This document shows positions 17,691 to 27,833 of a stretch of DNA of 64,000 nucleotides, in pieces. The notes under the pieces are model-generated. The model had not been told where the DNA came from. It ran no database searches and was given only the letters and a program-made list of their open reading frames with translations. Origin of the DNA: Archangium violaceum (GTDB lineage: Bacteria > Myxococcota > Myxococcia > Myxococcales > Myxococcaceae). Position numbers and translations under genes: made by a program. Position 1 is the first letter of the stretch; the number at the start of each line of letters is the position of its first letter. The stretch lies in the NCBI RefSeq assembly GCF_016887565.1, contig NZ_CP069396.1:4119001-4183000 (forward strand). The letters are read 5' to 3'.

Positions 17691-18437
17691 TCACTTCTCC
17701 TTCGACGCCAGCTTCCTCAGCGCCTTCTGGTCACGGATGCACAGGATGCGACCCACGTTCCCCAGCACGCCATCCCGCTTCATCTCGTTGATCAGCGTCG
17801 ACACGAACGAGCGGGAGGCGCCCACCAGATCCGCCAGGTCCTGCTGCGTGATGCCCCGCAGGTCCGTCTCGCCGCCGTGCGGGCAGCGCTCACCGTGCGC
17901 CTCCGCCAGCGTCAGAAGGGTGTCCGCCAGCCGCGCCGGAACCTCCTTGAAGGTCAGGCCCAGCACCCGCTTGCGCAGCGCACGCACGCGCTCGGCGTAG
18001 GCGCGCACCACGTCCACCGCCAGCGCCGGACGCGCCTCGAGCTGCGCGCGGAAGTCGCGGCCCTCGATGCTCCACACCTCGGCCTCACCCGAGGCGATCG
18101 CCATCTCCTCCACCGGCGTCCCCTCCGGACGGAACAGCTCGCCGAACAGGTCGCCCGGGCGCAGGATGCTCACCACCGAGCGCGAGCTGTTCTTGCCCAG
18201 CCGCATCAGCCTCACCCGGCCCGTCTTCAGCAGGTACACGCGGTCCGTCGTGTCTCCCGGGCGGTAGATGACCGAGTTGTGCGGGAAGGACTCGACCTTG
18301 AAGTACCCCTTGAAGTCGATCGCCTCCTGCCCGGGGATCAGCTTGTTGGCCGTCACCAGCATGCCGGAGCTGGTGGTCTGGATGGGGGCAACGACGTTGG
18401 AGCCGATCGGACCGAGAGGGCGATTGAAACCGTGCAT
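17691..18437 (-). CDS. mrpC: Developmental Crp/Fnr-family regulator MrpC
   Basis: 248 residues from ATG 18437 with AGGAG 8 nt upstream. The N-terminus (MHGFNRPLGPIGSNVVAPIQ) and most of the chain agree with Myxococcus MrpC as I remember it. Cyclic-nucleotide-binding-like fold about 40-160 (GDLFGELF), dimer helix, then winged helix about 190-235 (GITQQDLADLVGASRSFVST). Known role: transcription factor for fruiting-body development, activating fruA and repressing its own gene, and controlled by proteolysis and MrpAB. It lies downstream of mrpAB in the same order as in M. xanthus. Its own 274-nt promoter region carries MrpC-type sites. Confidence 0.95.
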   Translation of the reverse strand: MHGFNRPLGPIGSNVVAPIQTTSSGMLVTANKLIPGQEAIDFKGYFKVESFPHNSVIYRPGDTTDRVYLLKTGRVRLMRLGKNSSRSVVSILRPGDLFGELFRPEGTPVEEMAIASGEAEVWSIEGRDFRAQLEARPALAVDVVRAYAERVRALRKRVLGLTFKEVPARLADTLLTLAEAHGERCPHGGETDLRGITQQDLADLVGASRSFVSTLINEMKRDGVLGNVGRILCIRDQKALRKLASKEK

Positions 18438-18476
18438 GGCGGGCACTCCTGCGGGCGGTTGAAAGTGGGCTTGCTG

Positions 18477-18492
18477 TGCTGCGGACGGAACA
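18477..18492 (-). promoter_or_regulatory. Near-match MrpC box at the predicted mrpC start site
   Basis: TGCT-N8-AACA differs by one base from the published MrpC consensus TGTY-N8-RACA. It overlaps the position where a transcript from the adjacent sigma-54-like promoter would begin, suitable for negative autoregulation. Inference from sequence only. Confidence 0.4.
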
Positions 18493-18500
18493 GTCCCTCT

Positions 18501-18515
18501 CCAAGCTTTGTGCCA
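18501..18515 (-). promoter_or_regulatory. Sigma-54-type promoter of mrpC
   Basis: The minus strand reads TGGCAC-AAAGC-TTGG, matching the -24/-12 consensus TGGCAC-N5-TTGC except for the last base (G for C). It would start transcription about 50 nt before the mrpC ATG. Known: M. xanthus mrpC needs the NtrC-like activator MrpB, consistent with sigma-54 dependence. Confidence 0.6.
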
Positions 18516-18597
18516 ACCCGAACGCTTTTCCCAAGACGCGAAAAACCCTGGAATGACGGCTACTTGGCGCTACAGCCCCCCTTCTCCCCCTGAAGAG

Positions 18598-18686
18598 TGT
18601 CCGAAACCTGAAACAGAACGTTCAAACAGTCTGATCAAGTTGAACGTTTCGTTCAATTCGCGCGGGGGTTTGTCGGACGCGGAACA
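18598..18686 (-). promoter_or_regulatory. Upstream control region of mrpC: MrpC boxes and activator half-sites
   Basis: An exact MrpC consensus TGTC-N8-AACA lies at 18671-18686 and a one-mismatch copy TGTC-N8-GAAA at 18598-18613. Between them are GAACGTTC (18617-18624) and the inverted repeat TTGAACG-TTT-CGTTCAA (18640-18656). These share the GAACGTT core and sit about 105-145 nt upstream of the -12 box, the usual place for an NtrC-type enhancer, so MrpB is the natural candidate. The interleaving suggests MrpC competes with MrpB. Confidence 0.55.
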
Positions 18687-18711
18687 GTGTTCGAAACGCG
18701 TCCCTCGCCGC

Positions 18712-20163
<1,452 letters not shown>

Positions 20164-20168
20164 GGTCC

Positions 20169-21140
20169 TCAAGCCGCAAAGGTGAGCGTCAACACCGTGC
20201 CCGTGTCAGGTGCGGCCTCGGCGGACACGTCGCCTCCCTGGTGCACCAGGACGCGGCGCAGGGCCGCCAGCGACAGCCCCGCCCCCCGCGCCAGCCCGCA
20301 CTCGAAGGGCTCGAAGAGCGTGTCCAGCTCCTCGGGCATCTCGCCGGCCGGGTCCTTCAACACCAGCTGCACCCGCCCCTGGGCTCCCTGGCGCAGGGTC
20401 ACCTCCACGTTTCCTCCATCGCCCATCCCCATGGCCACGTTGAGCAGCACCTGGGCCAGCACCGGCCGCAGCCGCCCCGCGTCCACCCGCACCCGCGGCA
20501 GCTCCGGGGCCTCGTCCACCCGCACCTCCACGCGCCGCTCGGCCAGCTCCGGCGCCACCATGGCCATGGCCTCCTGCACCAGCGTGCGCGGCACGTGCTG
20601 ATCCATCGCGGGCGTGCTGTCCCGGCCGTACTCGGACAGCATCCACAGCATCCGCTCCATGGTGCGGATCTCCCGGTTGGCGATCGTCAGCCGGCGCTGG
20701 TCCCTCTCCGACAGGCCCGTGTTGCGCGCCAGCGTCTGCACCGCCATCTTCACCGAGCTGAGCGGGTTGCGGATCTCATGGCTCAGCTGCGAGGCCAGTC
20801 CGGACAGCTGCACCGGCGGCGCCCCCTTGAGCAGCGAGCGCATGTCCATCGCCACGGCGGTGGCCTCGGTCTCGTCCACCCCGAGCGTCAGCCGCAGGGG
20901 CACCGGGTCCCCCGCGCCCAGCTGCGCGTAGAGGAACTCCACCGCGCCGGTGCCACGCCGGGCCAGGGCATCCAGCTCCCGGACCTTCTCGGCGCTGGTA
21001 CCGAGCACCACGTGGAGCGGCCGATCCTTCAATTCCGGAGCCGGACGATGCAGCACGGTCTCGCAGTCACCCTCGACGCGGGTCACACGCAGGTTTTGAG
21101 ACCATGAGAGTTGAGCGGCCTGCAGCAGGTGGAGGTTCAT
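20169..21140 (-). CDS. mrpA: Histidine kinase MrpA
   Basis: 323 residues from ATG 21140. No TM segment is visible, so it is cytoplasmic. An N-terminal sensor region (1-110) precedes the DHp motif SHEIRNPLSS with phospho-acceptor His121. The catalytic domain is degenerate: the N box keeps only LLN (VLAQVLLNVAMGM), G1 reads DPAGEM instead of DxGxG and G2 is GAGLSL. Known from M. xanthus: MrpA acts on MrpB, probably as phosphatase, which fits a poor ATP site. The upstream intergenic region has no strong promoter box. Confidence 0.9.
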   Translation of the reverse strand: MNLHLLQAAQLSWSQNLRVTRVEGDCETVLHRPAPELKDRPLHVVLGTSAEKVRELDALARRGTGAVEFLYAQLGAGDPVPLRLTLGVDETEATAVAMDMRSLLKGAPPVQLSGLASQLSHEIRNPLSSVKMAVQTLARNTGLSERDQRRLTIANREIRTMERMLWMLSEYGRDSTPAMDQHVPRTLVQEAMAMVAPELAERRVEVRVDEAPELPRVRVDAGRLRPVLAQVLLNVAMGMGDGGNVEVTLRQGAQGRVQLVLKDPAGEMPEELDTLFEPFECGLARGAGLSLAALRRVLVHQGGDVSAEAAPDTGTVLTLTFAA

Positions 21141-21442
21141 GGGCAGGTGCGAAACATAACGAGTCGACCGCCCCCATGTCCCCCTACATGAGCTGGGATT
21201 CCCCTTGAGAATCCGACAGTTGGCGCTCTCCCCACCCTGGGAACGGCCCGAACGGCCGCCCGGCTGTCCGCCAGCTGACACTCGGGGGTCCCCCGGAACC
21301 CGGCCAGGAGCCAGCCCCGCGAAATCCCAGGGAAGTGCGATCATCCTCCCGATGACGGATAGAGGTCAGCCGAGTAGGCGGGTACTTTACTCATCGTCGC
21401 AGGTGGCCACCCCGGTCCACCCCCCTACCCAGGAGATTGAAC
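21141..21442. other. Divergent regulatory region between mrpA and the pilin gene
   Basis: 302 nt without a gene. It must hold the mrpAB and pilin promoters. A GGATTC/GAATCC inverted repeat with a 7-nt spacer lies at about 21195-21213 on the mrpA side. No convincing -24/-12 or -35/-10 pair was found on either strand. Confidence 0.5.
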
Positions 21443-21700
21443 ATGACCGCCAACAAGAACCTGAAGAAGCTCGCCAAGCGCCGTGGTCAGGGAATGACCG
21501 AGTACATCATCATCGTGGCCCTGATCGCCATCGCGGCGATCGGCGTCATCACCCTGTTCGGCAACAACATCCGCAAGCTCTTCGGCGCCTCCGCCGAGGC
21601 CCTGGCCGGCAACGAGGACGTGAAGAACACCGGCACCACGGCCAACGCCCAGCTGCAGCGCAAGTCGCTGAAGAACTTCGGCGCCAACAAGGACGAGTAA
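21443..21700 (+). CDS. Flp-type (type IVb) pilin-like protein
   Basis: 85 residues from ATG 21443 with AGGAG upstream. A short basic leader ends at GQ|GMTEY, followed by a hydrophobic helix (IIIVALIAIAAIGVITLFGNNI), the layout of Flp/Fap pilins cleaved by a prepilin peptidase with a Glu at mature position about +4. The tail is Lys/Asn-rich. Known members assemble Flp pili or act as pseudopilins of Tad secretion. No tad genes adjoin it, so it is an orphan pilin. Confidence 0.8.
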   Translation: MTANKNLKKLAKRRGQGMTEYIIIVALIAIAAIGVITLFGNNIRKLFGASAEALAGNEDVKNTGTTANAQLQRKSLKNFGANKDE

Positions 21701-21732
21701 GTCCTTCGCGGTACCGCTGGATGCATCCCGAG

Positions 21733-21762
21733 GGGCGGTCCTCCTTATATAGGAGGCCGCCC
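21733..21762. terminator. Bidirectional hairpin between pilin and YfhO-like gene
   Basis: GGGCGG-T-CCTCC and GGAGG-CCGCCC form an 11-bp stem around the loop TTATATA. It lies 33 nt after the pilin stop and includes the stop codon of the convergent membrane-protein gene. No long T-run, but strong enough to serve both genes. Confidence 0.65.
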
Positions 21763-23991
21763 TTCGTGCTTGCGGGGCCGCAGCGCCAGGGCCAGCGCGC
21801 CGAGCGCCAGCACCGAGACGAGCGCCCCCACCCGGAAGCTCAGGGGCCGGTAGTCGAAGCGGACGGTGTGCGCCCCCGGAGGCACCCGCACCGCGCGCAT
21901 CACCCCGTTGGCCCGTCTCACCGGCGCCGGCGCCCCGTCCAGCGTGGCCTCCCAACCCGGGTAGTGCGAGTCGCTCAGCACCAGGTAGCCAGCGCCACAG
22001 GCCTGTAGCACCACCTCCACCCGGGACAGGCCCGCTGCCGTCACCCGCGCCGTCGAGCCCCCGCAGCCGGGGCCCTCCAGGGGCTCACCCTCGGAGAGCA
22101 GGGCGGTGCGGCGCAGGGGTTGGGCCGGGTCCAGGAAGGCCGTCCGTGCCTCCTCGTCACCGGCCACGCGCGCGGCGTGCACCACGAAGGCGCGCGGCAG
22201 GGCGGTGTCGGAGCGGTAGAGGGTCGGCAGTCCCGGCGAGGCGAGCACGGGCACCAGGTCCGCGAAGGGCGGCGGCCCCCTCCGCACGTAGTAGCCCACC
22301 CCGGCCAGGTCGAAGGCCGCGCGCGCCCCCGACTCGTACAGGGGCTCGATGCGCAGGGGCTCCGGCGCTCCATAGCCCTCGAAGACGCGCAGCCGCTCCT
22401 CCACGAAACGGTTGGGCACCAGGGCGTCCCGGCTCAGCGCGATGTACGAGCCCCCCTCGCCGGGCGGCGGCGCCGCGGTGGCGCTCACGGTGGTGGGGAG
22501 CTCGGAGAGCTCGTCCCCGGAGAGGTCCACGCTGACGCGGCCCGCGTAGCCGGCGGGGATGGCGGCGGCGAGCCGGGAGGGCCGTCCGAGGGACTCGGGC
22601 GGCGCGCTGTCGGTGACTCCCTGGAGCAGGTGGAACGCGCCGAGCTCCACCAGGGCCATCACGGCGAGCGCGCGGCGGACGCGGTGGGCTCGCCCGGGGC
22701 CGGCGGCGGGGAGGATGAAGGCCAGCGCGCCCGCGCCGAGCGCCAGCACCACCCAGGGCAGTCCGGCCTCCACGCCAGCGCGGAAGAGGGGGAGCCGGGT
22801 GAGGGGAGGGCCCAGCAGCAGCGCGGCGAAGAGGGCGGCCACCACCGCGGCCACGCGCCAGAGGGAGCGCTCTCCCCGGCGGGCCCGGCGGGCGAGCACG
22901 TCCAGTCCGAGGGCGGCGAGCACCGCCAGGCAGAAGGCCGCGCCGACGAAGTACTTCACCGGGTAGCGGAAGAGGTGGAAGGGCGGGAGCCGCAGCAGGA
23001 GCGCCGCCGGGGGGAAGTGCGCGCCGAGGGCGAGCGCGGTGAGTCCCAGGGCCCCCAGCCCGAAGGGCAGTGCCCGCCGCGAGCGCCCGAGTCCGGCGAG
23101 CGCCAGGGCACAGGTGAGGGTGCCCAGGAAGAGGACGAGGATGAAGAACTGATCGTCCCCCTCCCAGTAGCGCGAGCGCGGGTGCTCGGCGAAGGGCCAC
23201 GCCACGGAGAGGAGCTGCGGCCAGGACAGGGACCACTCGAGCGGATTCATCCCCCCCGTACTCCGGGTGGAGTTGCGGGCGAACTCGAGCGCGGGCAGGG
23301 CCACCACCGCCCCGAGCACGAAGCCCCAGGCGAGCCCCGCGCCCGTGGCCACTCCGGCGCGCACCTCGCGCCGCGCGGCGAGGGCCACGGCCAGGGCGAG
23401 CAGGGCCTGCCACAGCCACGTCTCCGGCGAGCCCGCGAGGAAGGAGAGGCCCGCGACGAGCGCCACCTGGGCGGCGCGGCGGGCGGAGGGCTGGAGCGCG
23501 GCCCGGCGCGAGGCCAGCAGGAGGAAGCCCGTCCACGCGGCGGCACTGGCCACGTTCTGCTGGGCGGCCAGATCGGAGAAGGGTGCCGAGAGCGCGAAGG
23601 CGGCGGAGCCCAGGACGGCCGAGGGGCGGGAGGCGCGCAGGTGCCGCAGCAGGAGGAAGGTGCCCGCCGCGGCGATCGCCACGTGCAGCAGGTGCTGGAG
23701 GGTGAGTCCCGCCACCGGCCCCGCGAGCAGCACGGTGAGCAGCCGCGGCGGATAGAAGACTTGCGAGTACAGCGTGGCGGCAAAAGGCTGCCCCAGCCGG
23801 AGATAGGGATTCCACAGGGGCAGCTCCCCGGCCCGCAGCGCCTCGAGGAGGAAGGCCGAGTCCGGGATGAAGATGCGGAAGGCATCCCGCCCCGCCAGCA
23901 CCTTGCCTCCGAGCACGGAGCGGTACACGAGGGCCATGCCCGCGAGGAGCCCCGACCAGAGAAGGATCCGCCGACGCACGGGCTCTTTCAT
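21745..23991 (-). CDS. YfhO-family polytopic membrane protein
   Basis: 748 residues from ATG 23991 (GTG at 23997 also possible). TM1 (ILLWSGLLAGMALVYRSVLGG) is followed by a periplasmic loop with the RDAFRIFIPDSAFLLEALRAGELPLWNPYLRLGQPF pattern seen in YfhO and GT-C-like proteins, then about 10 further TM helices to residue 450. A soluble domain follows with HYPGWEATLDGAPAPVRRANGVMRAVRVPPGAHTVRFDYRP, a hallmark of the YfhO C-terminus, and a last TM helix. Relatives act in cell-envelope glycosylation. The substrate is unknown. It stands alone. Confidence 0.82.
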   Translation of the reverse strand: MKEPVRRRILLWSGLLAGMALVYRSVLGGKVLAGRDAFRIFIPDSAFLLEALRAGELPLWNPYLRLGQPFAATLYSQVFYPPRLLTVLLAGPVAGLTLQHLLHVAIAAAGTFLLLRHLRASRPSAVLGSAAFALSAPFSDLAAQQNVASAAAWTGFLLLASRRAALQPSARRAAQVALVAGLSFLAGSPETWLWQALLALAVALAARREVRAGVATGAGLAWGFVLGAVVALPALEFARNSTRSTGGMNPLEWSLSWPQLLSVAWPFAEHPRSRYWEGDDQFFILVLFLGTLTCALALAGLGRSRRALPFGLGALGLTALALGAHFPPAALLLRLPPFHLFRYPVKYFVGAAFCLAVLAALGLDVLARRARRGERSLWRVAAVVAALFAALLLGPPLTRLPLFRAGVEAGLPWVVLALGAGALAFILPAAGPGRAHRVRRALAVMALVELGAFHLLQGVTDSAPPESLGRPSRLAAAIPAGYAGRVSVDLSGDELSELPTTVSATAAPPPGEGGSYIALSRDALVPNRFVEERLRVFEGYGAPEPLRIEPLYESGARAAFDLAGVGYYVRRGPPPFADLVPVLASPGLPTLYRSDTALPRAFVVHAARVAGDEEARTAFLDPAQPLRRTALLSEGEPLEGPGCGGSTARVTAAGLSRVEVVLQACGAGYLVLSDSHYPGWEATLDGAPAPVRRANGVMRAVRVPPGAHTVRFDYRPLSFRVGALVSVLALGALALALRPRKHEGRPPI

Positions 23992-24117
23992 CGTCACGGC
24001 ACTTTAACAGACGCCGTGTGGAGTCCGGTTCTCGACCCTCTCTCCCGCGTGGGGTTGGTCTCGACGTGCGCCTGGGGATCTGCTTGCCTTGGACCTCTTC
24101 TCCCGGCGGGTTTTCTC

Positions 24118-25239
24118 ATGAAGAGCACGTTGACGAAGGTCGTCATCCTGGCGGTGATGCTGTTGGGTCTGCCGCTGGTGGGGACTTCGCTCGTGGGTCA
24201 TCCCCACGCGCGCTACTTCGAATTCCCCCCCAGGACCCATTACGTGCAGCACGCCGGGTTCTCCTGGACCGCGTTCTTCCTGATCGCCGCCTTCACGCTG
24301 TGCTGGGTCGTTCCCCTGCTGCTGCGAGCCTCGCGGACCTGGGGACGTGGGGAGGCGCGCGAGCCCTCGCTCCAACCCTTCCCCTGGTGGGGCTGGGCCG
24401 GCCTGGCGTTCGGCGGGGCGAACTGGCTCGTGGCCTGGACACGCATGCCCTGGTTCGAGCCCATCCAGGTGCACACGTTCTCGCCCCTGTGGCTCGCCTA
24501 CATCCTCGTCATCAACGCGCTCACGTACCGGCGCACCGGCCGTTGCATGCTGATGGACCGGCCCCGCTTCTTCCTGATGCTCTTCCCGGTGAGCGCCACC
24601 TTCTGGTGGTTCTTCGAGTACCTCAACCGGTTCGTGCAGAACTGGTACTACGTGGGCACGGACCTCACCGCCCCCGAGTACTTCTGGGCCGCGACGCTGC
24701 CGTTCGCCACCGTGCTGCCCGCCGTGCTCGGGACCCAGGAGTGGTTGAGGAGCTTCCCCCGCCTGGAGGGCTCCTTCGCGAGCTTCCATCCCATCCGCTT
24801 CTCCCATCCGCGCCTGGCCGCGGTCGTCGTCCTGTCCATCTCGGGGCTCGGGCTGGCGGGCATCGGCGTGTGGCCGGACTTCCTCTTCCCCCTGCTCTGG
24901 GTGTCTCCCGTCCTCATCCTGGTGTCGCTGCAGGCCCTGCGCGGAGAGCGTCACGTCCTGTCGGACGTCGCCACGGGCGACTGGAGGCTCGTCGTCTCCG
25001 CCGCGCTCGCCTCGGTCCTGTGCGGCTTCTTCTGGGAGATGTGGAACGTCCACAGCCTCAACAAGTGGATCTACTCGGTGCCCTACGTGCACCGCTTCCT
25101 CGTCTTCGAGATGCCGCTGCTGGGCTTCGCGGGCTACCTGCCCTTCGGGCTCGAGTGCGCCGCCCTCGGTGACACCGTGGCCGGCGTGGTCGTGGAGGAC
25201 GAGCTCCAGCCCGAGTCCGTGAGCGTCTCCCTCGGGTGA
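24118..25239 (+). CDS. Polytopic membrane protein of unknown function
   Basis: 373 residues from ATG 24118, directly divergent from the YfhO-like gene. About 9 TM helices with many aromatic residues. Conserved-looking motifs are WWFFEYLNRFVQNWYYVG in the middle and FWEMWNVHSLNKWIYSVPYV...EMPLLGFAGYLPFGLE near the end. The second recalls the W-x-E/aromatic patterns of lycopene-cyclase-like membrane domains, but this is too weak for a function. Its stop and that of the convergent kinase lie in one small palindrome (25237-25251). Confidence 0.7.
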   Translation: MKSTLTKVVILAVMLLGLPLVGTSLVGHPHARYFEFPPRTHYVQHAGFSWTAFFLIAAFTLCWVVPLLLRASRTWGRGEAREPSLQPFPWWGWAGLAFGGANWLVAWTRMPWFEPIQVHTFSPLWLAYILVINALTYRRTGRCMLMDRPRFFLMLFPVSATFWWFFEYLNRFVQNWYYVGTDLTAPEYFWAATLPFATVLPAVLGTQEWLRSFPRLEGSFASFHPIRFSHPRLAAVVVLSISGLGLAGIGVWPDFLFPLLWVSPVLILVSLQALRGERHVLSDVATGDWRLVVSAALASVLCGFFWEMWNVHSLNKWIYSVPYVHRFLVFEMPLLGFAGYLPFGLECAALGDTVAGVVVEDELQPESVSVSLG

Positions 25240-25248
25240 GCCCGGGGC

Positions 25249-27168
25249 TCAGGCGGACTTCGTCTCGGCGGCGGTGCGCGTGCCCTGCTCGGCCACGGGC
25301 ATGTAGACGTGGAAGGCGGTGCCCTTGCCCAGCTCGCTCGACACCTCGATGCGTCCGCCCATCGCCGTGACGATGCCGTGACAGATGGACAGGCCCAGGC
25401 CGGTGCCCACGCCCACCGGCTTGGTGGTGAAGAAGGGCTTGAAGAGCCGCTGGAGGTTCTCCGGGGAGATGCCCGAGCCCGAGTCCTCCACGGTGACCAC
25501 GACCCAGTCCTTGTCCACGAGCGAGGTGGCCAGGCGCACCCGGTTGCCCTTCGCATCGCCCTCGGGGATGGCCTGCGCGGCGTTGACGAGCAGGTTGAGG
25601 AAGAGCTGTCCGAGCCGTGACTCGTTGCCGAGCACGGGCGGCAGCTCCGCGTACTCCTTCACCAGCTGCGCGCGGTGGCGGATCTCACTCCGGGCCAGGC
25701 TGGCGCACGAGTCGAGCACCGCGTGGATGTCCACCGGGCCGAAGCGCTCGTCCTCCCGGCGCGAGAAGCTCCTCAGGTCGCGCACGATGTTGCGCATGCG
25801 CTCGCCGCCCTCGAGGGCCTCCTCGAGCGCCTGGTGGACCTCGCGCGCCTGCTCGTCCGTGAGGGGCTTGCCCGCCTGAAGCTGCTCGGCCAGCTCGTCC
25901 ACCGCGTAGCGCAGGTTGCTCAACACGTAGGAGATGGGGTTGTTGAGCTCGTGGGCCACGCCCGCCGCGAGCGTCCCGAGCGACACCATCCGGTCCGTGG
26001 ACCGCAGCTTCTCCTGCACCTGCTTGCGCTCGGTGACGTCGCGCGCGATGGACACCCGCGCCGGCAGGCCGTCGAACGGAATGGTGAACGTCACCACCTC
26101 GCCCAGCACCGGCTGGCCACCCCGGTGCCGGAAGTGGACCTCCCGCGCGGCACCGCTCTCCCCCGTGTCCTCGGTGAGTGCCCCCTGCTCCTCGGGCATG
26201 AGCAGGTCGTCCACCTTCTGGCCCCGCAGCTGCTCCTGACCCTCGTGGCCCAGCAGGGCGATGGCCGCCGGGTTGGCGAAGTGCACGCTGCCCTCCCGGT
26301 GCACGAAGATGGCGTCCGGGCTGCGCTCGATGAGGGTGCGGGAGCTGGCCTCCGAGCGCCGCAGGGCCTCCTGCTCCCTCGCGAGCCGCTCGGCCATCTT
26401 GTCGAAGGCGCGGCCCAGCGTCCCCAGCTCGTCCATCCCGCGCACCCCGGCGCGCACGTGCAGCTCCCCTCGGGCGATCCGGCGCGCGGTGGACTCCAGG
26501 CGCTGCACGCGCTGTCCCAGGACGAAATGGAAGACGACCCCCATCAACCCGGCGATCAGCCCCAGCAGCAGGCCCGCGCGGAGCGCGGAGCGCTCGGCCC
26601 GTTCGAGCTGGGCGGCCTTGAGCTGTGACAGATCCTGCTGGAGGTAGAGGTAGCCCACCCAATGATGGCGGGCCTCCGCCCCGAGGGCGATCGGGAAGAC
26701 GCCCTCCACCGTCAGGCCATCCTCGCTCACCCGCACGTGCCCGTGCAGGCGCTGCCGGGCGGCGTCCAGGCTGGCGACGGCCTGCGGGCGCATGAGCTCC
26801 GGCCAGGCCCGCTCCACGGGCAGGCCGATCAGCTCGTACCGGGTGGCGGCCAGCACCCGCCGCTGGTCATCGAGCAGCAGGCCCACCCGCAGCTCGGAAT
26901 TGGTGCCCAGATCGGAGATCTGCTCGCGCGCCGCTTCGAGCTGATGGGTGCGCAGCAGGTACTCCAGCGTCCCCTGCAGGTACGTCATCCGCAGGTTGAT
27001 GTCGTCGCGTGCGTGCTCCTCCACCTGCTGCTCGCGCAGGGTCACGTCCCGGTGGAGGGTGTACAGGCCGAAGAAGCACGCATACGCGAGCAGCAGCAGC
27101 GGGACGAGAACGCGCAACGACAGGAGTCGGTGCCACCCGGCGCGCCGGACTTCCTGCTTCGCCTTCAT
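25249..27168 (-). CDS. Membrane sensor histidine kinase (HAMP-PAS-HisKA-HATPase)
   Basis: 639 residues from ATG 27168 (GGAG upstream). TM1 (LLSLRVLVPLLLLAYACFFGLYTLH), a periplasmic sensor of about 160 residues, TM2 (ALRAGLLLGLIAGLMGVVFHFVLG), HAMP, coiled coil, then PAS (IERSPDAIFVHREGSVHFANPAA). The kinase core has H box VAHELNNPISYVLSNLRYA, N box LFLNLLVNAAQAI, G1 VEDSGSGI, F FKPFFTTK and G2 GTGLGLS. All motifs are intact. No response regulator adjoins it, so it is an orphan kinase, common in myxobacteria. The signal is unknown. Confidence 0.9.
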   Translation of the reverse strand: MKAKQEVRRAGWHRLLSLRVLVPLLLLAYACFFGLYTLHRDVTLREQQVEEHARDDINLRMTYLQGTLEYLLRTHQLEAAREQISDLGTNSELRVGLLLDDQRRVLAATRYELIGLPVERAWPELMRPQAVASLDAARQRLHGHVRVSEDGLTVEGVFPIALGAEARHHWVGYLYLQQDLSQLKAAQLERAERSALRAGLLLGLIAGLMGVVFHFVLGQRVQRLESTARRIARGELHVRAGVRGMDELGTLGRAFDKMAERLAREQEALRRSEASSRTLIERSPDAIFVHREGSVHFANPAAIALLGHEGQEQLRGQKVDDLLMPEEQGALTEDTGESGAAREVHFRHRGGQPVLGEVVTFTIPFDGLPARVSIARDVTERKQVQEKLRSTDRMVSLGTLAAGVAHELNNPISYVLSNLRYAVDELAEQLQAGKPLTDEQAREVHQALEEALEGGERMRNIVRDLRSFSRREDERFGPVDIHAVLDSCASLARSEIRHRAQLVKEYAELPPVLGNESRLGQLFLNLLVNAAQAIPEGDAKGNRVRLATSLVDKDWVVVTVEDSGSGISPENLQRLFKPFFTTKPVGVGTGLGLSICHGIVTAMGGRIEVSSELGKGTAFHVYMPVAEQGTRTAAETKSA

Positions 27169-27283
27169 CGGGAGGTCTCCGGACTCGACGCGTTCATGGG
27201 GCGGGGGCAGGATAGCAAGCAGCAACCCCCCTCCGGGAAGATCCGTCTATCCAGATTTTTCGCCGCCCGGTCCCCCGCGAGGG

Positions 27284-27715
27284 TTACGGGAGGGTGTCCG
27301 GCTGAGGCGTCACCGCCCGGCACTCGCCCTCCACCAGCTCGAGCTCCGGCGGAGAGAGGAACTCGCAGGTGGAGAAGACCCCGCACTGCCGGTTGAACCG
27401 CTCCTCACGCCTGGCGAGCCGGTCCAGCGCTTTCCGCAGCCTGTCCTCGTCGGTGGAGGTCGCGCAATAGACGACGTAGCTCCGCGGTCCGCCGCAGGCC
27501 TTGACTCCCACGGGCGCGGAGCGGCACTGGCCGACGTCCTCGCAGCCTCCCGGCACGGCGAACGCCAGGGCCTCGCTCTCGAGCTCCTGGAGCTCCGCGC
27601 GATCACACTGCCGCGAGTAGGCTTGTGCCTTCGGGTCCGAGGTCTCCTGCGCGAGCACCGCTCCCGCCCACAGCAGAACGCTCCCCATGCACGCCTTGAC
27701 CCAGGTCTTCATCAT
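27284..27715 (-). CDS. Secreted Cys-rich hypothetical protein
   Basis: 143 residues from ATG 27715 with AAGGGGGG upstream (a second ATG follows at once). Signal peptide MKTWVKACMGSVLLWAGAVLA cleaved before QE. The mature chain has about eight Cys in pairs (QCDR, GGCED, GQCRS, KACGG, VYCAT, RQCG, STCEF, GECRA), suggesting disulphide bonds in the periplasm or outside the cell. No family recognised. It lies upstream of the histidine kinase in the same direction with a 115-nt gap, so it may be part of the same signalling unit. Confidence 0.65.
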   Translation of the reverse strand: MMKTWVKACMGSVLLWAGAVLAQETSDPKAQAYSRQCDRAELQELESEALAFAVPGGCEDVGQCRSAPVGVKACGGPRSYVVYCATSTDEDRLRKALDRLARREERFNRQCGVFSTCEFLSPPELELVEGECRAVTPQPDTLP

Positions 27716-27833
27716 GGCCCCCCTTCGTGTGCTGATGAACGCTACCTTCCAGGGTGCGCATCCGCTCACTGCGAGACAATGATGGACCTGCCGCCGGACG
27801 GGCATCCGAGAGGAGGGCCGCCCCCACCACGAC

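Noticed and set aside
22120-24117. Plus-strand extension of the 373-aa membrane protein back to 22120
   Set aside because: The extra 660 residues are charged shadow sequence antisense to the YfhO-like gene; a natural start with a TM helix is at 24118.
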